From assembly GCF_963674635.1 (NCBI RefSeq), contig NZ_OY771475.1, positions 744,001 through 808,000 of the forward strand: DNA of 64,000 nucleotides. Reading direction: 5' to 3'. Positions within the stretch are counted from its first letter, which is position 1, and each line of letters starts with the position of its first letter. The notes below the pieces were generated by a model, which had not been told where the DNA came from, did no database searches, and saw only the letters and a program-made list of their open reading frames with translations. Source of the DNA: Breoghania sp. (GTDB lineage: Bacteria; Pseudomonadota; Alphaproteobacteria; Rhizobiales; Stappiaceae). The position numbers were made by a program, and so were the translations under genes. Shown in pieces: positions 9,485 to 16,551 of this stretch.

Positions 9485-9678
9485 TCTTGACCCCCGTGTC
9501 GACACTCTGTCGACGTGAGCTCTGTGCCGACGCCGCGTCGGCAAAAGCAATATTTATCCGCATCCCGGGGGCAGCCGCACCACTCCCGAGCTCTCAAGGA
9601 CACCTGGCCTGTTGGTGACATCCTGTTCCGCGAAAATCATTTCACGTCAAGACATCTTGTATGGATGGTATAGGATAG

Positions 9679-9694
9679 ACACTAAATATAGTGC
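9679..9694. promoter_or_regulatory. NrdR-box-like palindrome upstream of nrdJ
   Basis: ACACTAAATATAGTGC closely matches the 16-bp NrdR box (ACAC-W-ATATAT-W-GTGT type). It lies 195 bp upstream of nrdJ in an AT-rich stretch. NrdR is the ATP/dATP-sensing repressor of ribonucleotide reductase genes. Boxes normally come in pairs; only this one is clear, and the nearby sequence from 9652 is at best a weak second half. Confidence 0.55.
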
Positions 9695-10251
9695 CTCTTG
9701 CACCCCAAGTCACGCCTCTTCGATGAATTCGGCGCGCAAAAAACCAGCCTGCGCGGACTGCGCAGAGCAGGGTTCAACTGGACCGAAAAAGAGGAGTACG
9801 CAGGCCGCTGGAGCCATCCCCGCCGCCCATCGGCGACATGGCCAAAAGCTAGTCCGACTCGTCGGGAAGCGTCAAGCAGTTGTATGTGGGTAAACGGCGC
9901 CGTCTAAATGTTGTGCAAAGCCTGTGAAAGTTGGGGAGAGAGCGAAAAGCCTCGAATAATCAAACCCGGAGGGTGCGACGTTGAAAGACGCCTTGAACGT
10001 AGGGTGCGCATTTGACGCTCCCATATGCTGTGGTTAGCGCGTAGTCCTGTGCATATCCAGTTGCCGTTGCGTGATCGCCTGAAATGGCGGTCGTAATCCG
10101 CAGAAAGGACGAGGGAAATGGTCGGAAATCCCAGCGGAATATTTTCTCCGGCCCGTTATTCGAATAAACGTTCCGATTGAAAATTTGCAGCGATTCTTGA
10201 GCAAGGCTTAACTCTCCTGCGAGCATAGTCGCCGCAACGCCATGCCTTGAA

Positions 10252-10308
10252 GGGTTTTCCCGCATGGCGACGTGTTCTTCCTCGCGAAGACGCGGTCCGG
10301 GAAAACCC
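10252..10308. repeat. Perfect 11-bp inverted repeat upstream of response regulator
   Basis: GGGTTTTCCCG at 10252-10262 is the exact reverse complement of CGGGAAAACCC at 10298-10308, with a 35-nt spacer. It ends 40 bp before the likely start of the response regulator. It could fold as a leader hairpin or act as a two-site operator. No further evidence. Confidence 0.4.
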
Positions 10309-10348
10309 GTGAAGCTGGCCTCCGCGCGTGAACGGGGAGTGGCGGGCG

Positions 10349-11251
10349 ATGAACGAGCCGTTTGGGATGATGTCAGGCGAAGTCGCAAAAAAGAAGATCA
10401 TGCGCCACAGCGCAGCCTACAAGCTGCCACTCAGCGCGCTCGATATTGTGGTCGTCGATGATTCCAAGCAGATGCAGACGATCATCCGCTCTGTTCTCCT
10501 GGCGATGCGGGTTGCGCGCGTGCGCACCTTCGATACGGCTGAAAAAGCCTTGCAGGCGATGCTGACCGAGCCGCCCAATCTGATCATCACAGATTGGCGC
10601 ATGGAACCGGTGACCGGCTATCAGCTTCTGAGATCGATTCGCCACCGTCAGATGGCGCCCTTGTGTTTCGTGCCGGTTCTGATGATCACGGCGCACACGA
10701 CGCGGCCTTTGGTGGAAAAGGCGCTGAAGGCGGGGGCACATCACGTGCTGGCCAAGCCGCTCGCGCCCAACGCGTTGCACCAGCGCATCGAATGGATCGC
10801 GCGCGACGAGCGAAAGTTCTGTCTGGATCCGGGGCAGGATTTCTTCGTCATCGATGGCGTCGCGGCGGCCTTGGCGGTTCAGAATGAGCGGCGCCAGGCG
10901 CTTGACAATGCGCGTCTTCACCATGCCCGCAGTCTGGGCGGTGAGAGCAAGACCTATCGGGCCAAGTCGGTGGCGCCGAACAAGACCACGCAGACGCCGG
11001 CGGAAGAGCCGCTGGTCCTGGAGGAGCGCAAGTCGTCGCGCGGCATGGGCGATCTGGTCAAGCCTGCGTCCGGCGCATTCCGCGCCGCTGCCGCGATACG
11101 CGCGGAAACGGATGCTGCGCTAAAGGCGGCGGCGGAGAAGCCAAAGGCGCCACAAGCCAAGGGCGAGGGCGGCAAGCCAACCGGGGGCAAGCCCTCCGGC
11201 AACCGGCCGCAGGGCAGCGCCGGACCTGTAAGGCGTTCTCCCAGCCGGTGA
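10349..11251 (+). CDS. CheY-like response regulator with long disordered C-terminal tail
   Basis: About 300 aa. Residues ~25-150 form a receiver domain with all key residues: the acidic pair in VVVDDSKQM, the phospho-acceptor Asp in LIITDWRMEP, the conserved Thr in LMITAHTT and Lys in VLAKPLAP. There is no DNA-binding, GGDEF, HisKA or HD-GYP output domain. About 150 residues of tail follow, ending in an Ala/Lys/Gly/Pro-rich low-complexity stretch that is probably disordered. Start is uncertain: ATG 10349 and ATG 10400 (AAGAAG ribosome binding site) are both in frame and both keep the receiver intact. No partner kinase is adjacent. Its role cannot be assigned beyond phosphorelay signalling. 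Confidence 0.8.
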   Translation: MNEPFGMMSGEVAKKKIMRHSAAYKLPLSALDIVVVDDSKQMQTIIRSVLLAMRVARVRTFDTAEKALQAMLTEPPNLIITDWRMEPVTGYQLLRSIRHRQMAPLCFVPVLMITAHTTRPLVEKALKAGAHHVLAKPLAPNALHQRIEWIARDERKFCLDPGQDFFVIDGVAAALAVQNERRQALDNARLHHARSLGGESKTYRAKSVAPNKTTQTPAEEPLVLEERKSSRGMGDLVKPASGAFRAAAAIRAETDAALKAAAEKPKAPQAKGEGGKPTGGKPSGNRPQGSAGPVRRSPSR

Positions 11252-11345
11252 GCCTGCGTCTTTGGCACGATCTCCGTCTTTGACTGGACACGAACGTTCC
11301 GGCGCGTCATAGTCCGCGCAAATCTCAAGACATATGGGATAGGCG

Positions 11346-11732
11346 ATGAAAACGTTTCTGCTTCAGATCTTCACCTGGTGGAACGGGCAGACGCTCGGCA
11401 CGCGCTTCTTCACCTGGCGCAAGGGTCAGTTCGTGGGCGAGGACGAGTTCGGCAACAAGTATTATCGCACCCGCGATAACGCACGGCGCTGGGTCATCTA
11501 TAATGGTGTGGCGGAGCCGAGCATGGTGCCGGCGGGCTGGAATGGCTGGATGCACCACCGTGTCGACACGCCGCCCACGGAAGACAACTATCAGCCGAAG
11601 TCCTGGCAGCAGCCGCATCAGCCGAACCTGACGGGCACCGCGCGGGCCTATCGGCCGCATGGTTCCATCCTGACGCCAGAATCGCGTCCGCAGGTGAGCG
11701 GCGACTACGATGCCTGGTCGCCCGAGGGCTGA
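11346..11732 (+). CDS. NADH:ubiquinone oxidoreductase subunit NDUFA12 family protein
   Basis: A 128-aa homologue of the mitochondrial complex I accessory subunit NDUFA12 (B17.2). Family signatures are the N-terminal FTWWNGQTLGTRFFTWRKG, the core VGEDEFGNKYYRTRD followed by RRWVIYNG, and WNGWMHHRVDTPP. Accessory subunits of this type are restricted to alphaproteobacteria and mitochondria, which is one of the better clues to the taxonomy here. It acts at the matrix/cytoplasmic arm of complex I. The gene stands alone, with a terminator hairpin about 90 bp after it. Confidence 0.93.
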   Translation: MKTFLLQIFTWWNGQTLGTRFFTWRKGQFVGEDEFGNKYYRTRDNARRWVIYNGVAEPSMVPAGWNGWMHHRVDTPPTEDNYQPKSWQQPHQPNLTGTARAYRPHGSILTPESRPQVSGDYDAWSPEG

Positions 11733-11823
11733 TGTATCGCTTTGAAAAGTGCTCGTAAGCCACGACGCTTTTAACGCTATGGAAGACAGATCCCTGCGCA
11801 AGACTGAGCGCGACAATCGTTTC

Positions 11824-11848
11824 AAGCCCTCGGGATCCCCGGGGGCTT
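11824..11848 (+). terminator. Terminator hairpin after NDUFA12 gene
   Basis: Arms at 11824-11834 and 11838-11848 pair over 11 bp with one G-T wobble and a 3-nt loop (AAGCCCTCGGG / CCCGGGGGCTT). It separates the NDUFA12 gene from the feo operon. There is no long T run. Confidence 0.5.
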
Positions 11849-12024
11849 CTTGATTCCGCGGGGCGCTTATCGGTTTGGCTGCAGGCCGTGTCCGGGATCC
11901 GCAATCCAGGATATGCGCGGCTTGCGGCCTGCGTCATTTTGTAAAGTTGATATTGATCCTCAAGAATATAGCGTTAAAGAAACTACAGTACTTCTCGCAA
12001 TCCGTTCCTCCAGGATGCCTGACC

Positions 12025-12354
12025 ATGGTCGTCGGCGTTTCCCGATCCCCAGCTCCCGATACTGATGACACTCCCGCAGCTTCAGGGGATGCGGCATCTG
12101 CGCGTCCGGCAAGGGGCGGCGGGTTCCCGCTGACCATGGCGGTGCCGGGGCATCCTTTGCGTCTTGTCTCCTATGCGTGCGGGCGCAATAGCCAGCGCAA
12201 GCTGGGCGATATGGGGCTGACGGTGGGCGTCGCGCTTGCGGTTGTCAGCGCTGAGGCGGGCGGTCCGTTGATCGTCGCGCTTCGTGGAACGCGGGTCGGG
12301 GTGAGCATGGGGCTTGCCCACAAGATCATGGTCGTGGAGGCCAAGGAAGGGTGA
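12025..12354 (+). CDS. feoA: FeoA domain protein (first of two)
   Basis: The last 75 residues are a FeoA SH3-like domain: MAVPGHPLRLVSYACGRNSQ, then KLGDMGLTVGVALAVVS and a final VGVSMGLAHKIMVVE. It is the first gene of a feoA-feoA-feoB-feoC operon for ferrous iron uptake and is thought to assist the FeoB gate. The annotated ATG 12025 gives 109 aa with a low-complexity N-terminal extension; ATG 12136 would give a plain 72-aa FeoA, and neither has a strong ribosome binding site. The stop overlaps the next start (TGATG). Confidence 0.82.
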   Translation: MVVGVSRSPAPDTDDTPAASGDAASARPARGGGFPLTMAVPGHPLRLVSYACGRNSQRKLGDMGLTVGVALAVVSAEAGGPLIVALRGTRVGVSMGLAHKIMVVEAKEG

Positions 12355-12584
12355 TGACGCGGCTGGATGAACTCAAGGTGGGTGAGAGCGGCAAGGTGAC
12401 CGGTTACACGGATCGCACCAGCTCCTATCGCCGCAAGCTCCTTTCGATGGGGCTGACGCCGGGCACCATTGTGAAGGTGGTGCGCAAGGCGCCGCTGGGC
12501 GACCCGATCGAAATCGATTTGAGAGGCACGGCGCTTTCCGTGCGCAAGGACGAGGCCCGTATCGTTGCCATCGAGATGGCGTGA
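12354..12584 (+). CDS. feoA: FeoA family protein (second copy)
   Basis: A 76-aa standalone FeoA protein (LDELKVGESGKVTGY ... KLLSMGLTPGTIVKVVRKAPLGDPIEIDLRG). It begins at ATG 12354, overlapping the stop of the first FeoA by one base, with GGAAGGG at ideal distance. It probably folds as the small SH3-like cytoplasmic partner of FeoB. It diverges strongly from the preceding FeoA, so the pair is old rather than a recent duplication. Confidence 0.93.
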   Translation: MTRLDELKVGESGKVTGYTDRTSSYRRKLLSMGLTPGTIVKVVRKAPLGDPIEIDLRGTALSVRKDEARIVAIEMA

Positions 12585-12626
12585 ACGAAGGGCGCAGCCG
12601 TGGCTAGGCTGCAGGAAGGCCGTGGA

Positions 12627-14948
12627 ATGAACAATCTGACTGTCGCCGTCGTCGGTAATCCCAATTGCGGGAAGACGACGCTTTTCAACGCCCTGACCGG
12701 ATCGCGCCAGCGCGTGGGAAACTGGCCGGGCGTGACCGTTGAGCGCAAGACCGGCACCTTCAAGCTGGCGGATGCGGCGATAACCGTGGTCGATCTGCCG
12801 GGTACCTATTCGCTGGGGCCTGCAGAGACATCCATCGATGAGCGCATTGCGCTCGACTATGCCGTCTCCGGCGAGGCGGACCTCCTGGTCAATATCGTCG
12901 ATGCCTCCAATCTGGAGCGCCATCTCTATCTCACCACGCAGCTTCTTGAGATGCGGGTGCCGATGCTGATCGTCCTCAACATGATGGACATCGCGCGCCA
13001 GAACGGGGTGGAAATCGATGTGGCCGCCCTTCAGGCGCGGCTCGGATGCCCGGTTGTGCCCGTGGTGGCGAGCCGGGGCGAAGGCGTGGACGCCTTGAAG
13101 CGCACGATGGCTCAGGCCGCAGACGCGCGGGCGCTGCCCGAAGCTTCACCGAGGTTCGATCCTGTTGTGGAACGGGCGCTGGATGCCATTTCCGCCCGCC
13201 TGCCGGAAAGTCGGCTCGATGCGCGCTGGCAGGTTCTGCAAATGCTGGACGGAGACGAGCGCCGGATTTCGGCTCTGCCGCCGGAGCTCGCCATGGAAGT
13301 GCGGGAAACCACGGCAGCGGTGGAAGAGGAGGCGGGTGAGGATCTCGATATCCTGCTGGCCGATCGTCGCTACCGCTTTGCCGCTGAGGCCGTGCAGGCC
13401 GCTGTCACCCGTCCGCGCGAGGCCTCGCGCACGCTGACGGATCGCATCGACCGGATCGTGCTGCACCGGTTCCTGGGCATCCCGATCTTTCTCGGCCTCA
13501 TGTATCTGATGTTCATGTGGACCATCAATCTGGGCAGCGCCTTCATCGATTTCTTCGATATTGGCGTCGGGGCCGTGATGGTGGACGGGCTGGGCCATGT
13601 GCTGCGCTCCATGGGGCTGCCGAGCTGGGTGGTCGTTGTGGTGGCGGACGGGATCGGCGGCGGCATCCAGACGGTTGCGACCTTTATCCCTGTCATAGGA
13701 TTTCTCTATATCTTCCTGTCTTTGCTGGAAGATTCCGGCTATATGGCGCGTGCGGCCTTCGTCATGGACCGCTTCATGCGCTCCGCCGGTCTGCCGGGCA
13801 AGGCCTTTGTGCCGCTGATTGTCGGCTTTGGCTGCAATGTGCCTGCCATCATGGCGACGCGCACACTCGACAATGAAAACGACCGCAAGGCCGCCGTCAT
13901 GATGGCGCCTTTCATGTCCTGCGGCGCGCGGCTTCCGGTCTATGCGCTGTTTGCGGCGGCCTTCTTCCCCTCAAGCGGGCAGAACATTGTCTTCGGCCTC
14001 TATCTCATTGGCATCGCGGCGGCGGTCGGCACGGGCTATCTGCTGCGCTCCACGCTGCTGCGTGGCGAGACATCGCCGCTGGTCATGGAATTGCCGCCCT
14101 ACCACATGCCGATCTTCCGCAATGTGGCGATCCACAGCTGGGAGCGTCTGCGTGCCTTCATCGTCGGGGCCGGCAAGGTCATCGTCGTCATGGTGGCGGT
14201 GCTTTCTGTGCTGAACCTCGTTGGAACGGATGGCTCCTTCGATGAGGTGGAGCCGGACCAGTCGGTGCTGGCAGCGACCAGCCGTGCGGTGGTGCCGCTC
14301 TTCAAGCCAATGGGGCTCAATGAAGACAACTGGCCAGCCGTTGTGGGTATCGTCTCCGGCATTCTCGCCAAGGAAGCGGTGGTCGGCACACTGGATTCGC
14401 TTTACGGCGCGCTGGCGAGCACGGGCGAAGAGGAAGAGGCTGCCGACGACAGAGGCGCGCTCGGTATCGTGACGGATGGCCTTGGCGAAGCGTTTGCCAC
14501 CATTCCGGCAAACCTGCTGGCGCTGGCCGATACGGTGACCGATCCGCTGGGCCTCAGCGTCGGCGATGTCGCCTCCATCGATCATGCGGCGGAAGAACAG
14601 GACGTGCAGGCTGGCACCTTCGGTCAGATGCAGGCGCGGTTCGTCGGGATTTCGGGCGCGTTTGCCTATCTGCTGTTCACGCTTCTCTACATGCCGTGCA
14701 CGGCGGCGATGGGCGCGATCTACCGCGAGGTGGGCGGGCGCTGGACGCTGTTTGCCTCGGGCTGGACCATGGGGCTCGCCTATGGCGCGGCGGTGGTCGC
14801 CTATCAGGTCGGCCAATTCTCGCAGACACCGCTGGTTTCGGGGGCATGGATCGCCGGGGTTTTCGCCGCCTTCGCCGTCGTTATCGCGATGATGCGCCAA
14901 AGGGGCGGGGCGAGGATCGCGAAGCCGGTCCCGCTGGCAGCGGAATAG
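12627..14948 (+). CDS. feoB: Ferrous iron transporter FeoB
   Basis: A 773-aa inner-membrane Fe(II) transporter. The N-terminal G domain shows G1 GNPNCGKTT, G2 NWPGVTVERKTG, G3 DLPGTYSL and G4 NMMD. A GDI helical region follows, then the membrane part with both Gate motifs, including the Cys-containing VGFGCNVPAIMATRTLD and the later MPCTAAMGAIYREVG. The length is normal. ATG 12627 has GGAAGG upstream; a GTG at 12600 is in frame but begins before the conserved NNLTVAVVG start. It lies in an operon with two FeoA and a FeoC. Confidence 0.96.
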   Translation: MNNLTVAVVGNPNCGKTTLFNALTGSRQRVGNWPGVTVERKTGTFKLADAAITVVDLPGTYSLGPAETSIDERIALDYAVSGEADLLVNIVDASNLERHLYLTTQLLEMRVPMLIVLNMMDIARQNGVEIDVAALQARLGCPVVPVVASRGEGVDALKRTMAQAADARALPEASPRFDPVVERALDAISARLPESRLDARWQVLQMLDGDERRISALPPELAMEVRETTAAVEEEAGEDLDILLADRRYRFAAEAVQAAVTRPREASRTLTDRIDRIVLHRFLGIPIFLGLMYLMFMWTINLGSAFIDFFDIGVGAVMVDGLGHVLRSMGLPSWVVVVVADGIGGGIQTVATFIPVIGFLYIFLSLLEDSGYMARAAFVMDRFMRSAGLPGKAFVPLIVGFGCNVPAIMATRTLDNENDRKAAVMMAPFMSCGARLPVYALFAAAFFPSSGQNIVFGLYLIGIAAAVGTGYLLRSTLLRGETSPLVMELPPYHMPIFRNVAIHSWERLRAFIVGAGKVIVVMVAVLSVLNLVGTDGSFDEVEPDQSVLAATSRAVVPLFKPMGLNEDNWPAVVGIVSGILAKEAVVGTLDSLYGALASTGEEEEAADDRGALGIVTDGLGEAFATIPANLLALADTVTDPLGLSVGDVASIDHAAEEQDVQAGTFGQMQARFVGISGAFAYLLFTLLYMPCTAAMGAIYREVGGRWTLFASGWTMGLAYGAAVVAYQVGQFSQTPLVSGAWIAGVFAAFAVVIAMMRQRGGARIAKPVPLAAE

Positions 14949-14958
14949 GAGAGGGCAG

Positions 14959-15192
14959 ATGAGCGGATTGAGAGAATTGCGCGATGCGCTGCGGGCGGAA
15001 CGCAAGCTGTCGCTGGACGTGCTGGCGCTCAGAAGCGGCTCCAGCCCCTCCGCGGTGGAAGCGATGCTGGAGCAGTGGGAGCGCAAGGGCAAGGTCAAGC
15101 GCCACGGCCCCGAGCATTGCGCAGGCAGCGCGTCCTGCTGCTGCGCCACCAGTTGCCCCAGTGCCGTCGTCTATGAGTGGGTGGCGGATTAG
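14959..15192 (+). CDS. feoC: FeoC-like transcriptional/iron-sulfur accessory protein
   Basis: A 77-aa small winged-helix protein (LRELRDALRAERKLSLDVLALRSG...VEAMLEQWERKGKVKR) followed by a Cys-rich loop (HCAGSASCCCATSCP). That layout is typical of FeoC, in which the Cys loop binds an Fe-S cluster and the protein tunes FeoB stability. It begins 10 nt after feoB and closes the feo operon. Confidence 0.88.
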   Translation: MSGLRELRDALRAERKLSLDVLALRSGSSPSAVEAMLEQWERKGKVKRHGPEHCAGSASCCCATSCPSAVVYEWVAD

Positions 15193-15252
15193 AGGCGTTC
15201 GGAAGGGGCTGTCTCGTGAGCAGGGTCGCGCCGCCGAGGCATACGCGTGTGC

Positions 15253-15420
15253 GGCCCATCCTTCGAGACGCTCCCTTTGGTCGCTCCTCAGGATGACGTT
15301 GTGGGTGGGGTTGGCTCTTCAGGATGGCGCTGCGCGTGTTGATTGCTTCGTTCGGTTGCCAGTCACACATATAACGTCATCCTGAGGAGCCGTCGCAGAC
15401 GGCGTCTCGAAGGATGGGCC
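15253..15420. repeat. Inverted pair of 48-bp intergenic palindromic elements (REP/RIME-like)
   Basis: Left copy 15253-15300 begins GGCCCATCCTTCGAGACG and ends CTCCTCAGGATGACGTT. Right copy 15373-15420 is its near-exact inverse (AACGTCATCCTGAGGAG ... CGTCTCGAAGGATGGGCC). Each copy is itself partly palindromic, and the centre differs (CTCCCTTTGGTCG versus CCGTCGCAGACGG on opposite strands). Elements beginning GGCCCATCCTTCGAGACG are common intergenic repeats in Hyphomicrobiales genomes. Confidence 0.8.
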
Positions 15421-15461
15421 CAACGCTCAGGTCTCACAGCATCAAGCCTCGGGAATCAAAA

Positions 15462-15492
15462 AGGCCCGCTCCTCGTCACAGGGAGCGGGCCT
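15462..15492 (-). terminator. Rho-independent terminator of the alpha/beta hydrolase gene
   Basis: Arms AGGCCCGCTCC (15462-15472) and GGAGCGGGCCT (15482-15492) form a perfect 11-bp stem. Read on the minus strand it is followed by a run of five T, 24 bp after the hydrolase stop. Confidence 0.8.
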
Positions 15493-15516
15493 CTTGTTTC
15501 GTCGGTGCGATGCGAC

Positions 15517-16173
15517 CTACTCGGCCGGTTCGATGGCCGCAAGGCGGCGGTCGACATAGTCGCCGCAGTTCTGGATCAGCTCATCGATATGGCCTTCGAA
15601 GAAGTGGTTGGCTCCCTCGATGGTCTGGTGGTCGATGACGATGCCCTTCTGGGTCTTGAGCTTGTCCACCAGCGTCTGCACGTCCTTGGTCGGCACGACC
15701 TTGTCGTTGTCGCCGTGGATGATCAGGCCGGAGGAGGGGCAGGGCGCAAGGAACGAGAAATCGTTCAGGTTCGCGGGCGGGGCCACCGAGATGAAGCCTT
15801 CCACCTCGGGACGGCGCATCAGGAGCTGCATGCCGATCCACGAGCCGAAGGAGACACCGGCGATCCAGCAGGCGCGGGCATCCGGGTGGACGCTCTGCAC
15901 CCAGTCCAGCGCGGAAGCCGCATCGGACAATTCGCCCTGACCATGGTCGAAGGAGCCCTGGCTGCGGCCGACGCCCCGGAAGTTGAAGCGCAGCACCGCG
16001 AAGCCGCGCTTCGCGAACATGTAGTACATCTGGTACACGATCTGGTTGTTCATCGTGCCGCCGAATTGCGGATGCAGATGCAGGATCAGCGCGATCGGCG
16101 CCGTGCGCTCCTTGGCGGGGTGAAAACGGCCCTCGATGCGGCCGGCCGGGCCATTGAAGATGACTTCAGGCAT
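15517..16173 (-). CDS. Alpha/beta hydrolase (COG2945 type)
   Basis: A 218-aa cytoplasmic alpha/beta hydrolase. It shows HLHPQFGGTMNN near residue 32, the nucleophile elbow GVSFGSW near 124, an Asp in IIHGDNDKVVP near 156 and the catalytic His in IEGANHFFEG near 188, so the Ser-Asp-His triad is complete. The family (COG2945) is widespread in alphaproteobacteria and its physiological ester or amide substrate is unknown. Monocistronic, ending at a good terminator. Confidence 0.85.
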   Translation of the reverse strand: MPEVIFNGPAGRIEGRFHPAKERTAPIALILHLHPQFGGTMNNQIVYQMYYMFAKRGFAVLRFNFRGVGRSQGSFDHGQGELSDAASALDWVQSVHPDARACWIAGVSFGSWIGMQLLMRRPEVEGFISVAPPANLNDFSFLAPCPSSGLIIHGDNDKVVPTKDVQTLVDKLKTQKGIVIDHQTIEGANHFFEGHIDELIQNCGDYVDRRLAAIEPAE

Positions 16174-16551
16174 AAGTTCGGATCGTCCTTCTCGCCTTTC
16201 GGCGGATATCGGGGTTTCGAGGTGCTTTTTGCAGGCGCCGTTCCTTGACTTGGAACAGGCGTCTTCCTAAAACCTTCTTTAGAATAGTTCGAAAGACAGG
16301 CAGGCGTCCACCAATGAGTCGAACGGGCGACGGGTCGAACGAGCTTGCGCGTCCTTTGAAGTTCAGTGCTGTTATCGTCACGACGGCTGTGAATTTCAAG
16401 GATTTCTGCATGGCGATTGCGCATCATTAGCGCAATTGTTCGAATCTCTCGCGCGCCAGAGGCTCCTGGCAGCGTCTCATGCACACTGGATCGACCCGGG
16501 AAAGGGCGATCGGGGGCAGTCAGGACAACGAAAACAGGCGGTTTGCGTCAC
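16174..16551. other. Promoter region of the SUF operon
   Basis: This 378-bp region lies between the divergent hydrolase gene and the first suf gene. It contains the Irr-like box at 16278-16294 in a lower-GC stretch. A second loose inverted repeat (CCTTTGAAGTTCA / TGAATTTCAAGG, about 16353-16403) may also be regulatory. No ORF is supported. Confidence 0.5.
16278..16294. promoter_or_regulatory. Irr (ICE)-box-like site upstream of SUF operon
   Basis: TTTAGAATAGTTCGAAA differs at one position from the palindrome TTTAGAA-N3-TTCTAAA described for the rhizobial heme/iron regulator Irr. It lies about 258 bp upstream of the first suf gene and 105 bp upstream of the divergent hydrolase start. Iron control of suf by Irr, RirA or IscR is known in this bacterial group; the assignment here rests on the motif alone. 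Confidence 0.5.

Larger units (their letters stand above)
9485..10348. other. Long divergent intergenic region between nrdJ and the response regulator
   Basis: About 860 bp without a gene that can be supported. It contains the NrdR-like box at 9679-9694, a local AT-rich stretch around it suited to a promoter, and a perfect 11-bp inverted repeat at 10252-10308. Two short frames (9698-9907 plus strand, 9960-10388 minus strand) have no ribosome binding site and no recognisable sequence. No cobalamin riboswitch box was recognised upstream of nrdJ. Confidence 0.5.
15193..15516. other. Intergenic region with inverted repeat pair and terminator
   Basis: This 324-bp region between feoC and the convergent hydrolase gene contains no gene. 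It holds the inverted pair of 48-bp palindromic elements (15253-15300 and 15373-15420) and the hydrolase terminator at 15462-15492. Confidence 0.7.

Noticed and set aside
5903..9490. A 1195-codon open frame on the plus strand opposite nrdJ
   Set aside because: It is antisense to a certain, fully conserved gene, has a repetitive Gly/Ala/Arg/Val-rich sequence without any motif, and is the kind of shadow frame that high GC at third positions creates.
9698..9907. A 69-codon frame (…LFDEFGAQKTSLRGLRRAG…) downstream of the NrdR-like box
   Set aside because: The sequence looks somewhat protein-like, but there is no start with a ribosome binding site and it overlaps the nrdJ promoter region.
11940..11990. 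A possible FNR-type site upstream of feoA (TTGATATTGATCCTCAAG)
   Set aside because: Only one half-site fits TTGAT-N4-ATCAA; the other half has too many mismatches.
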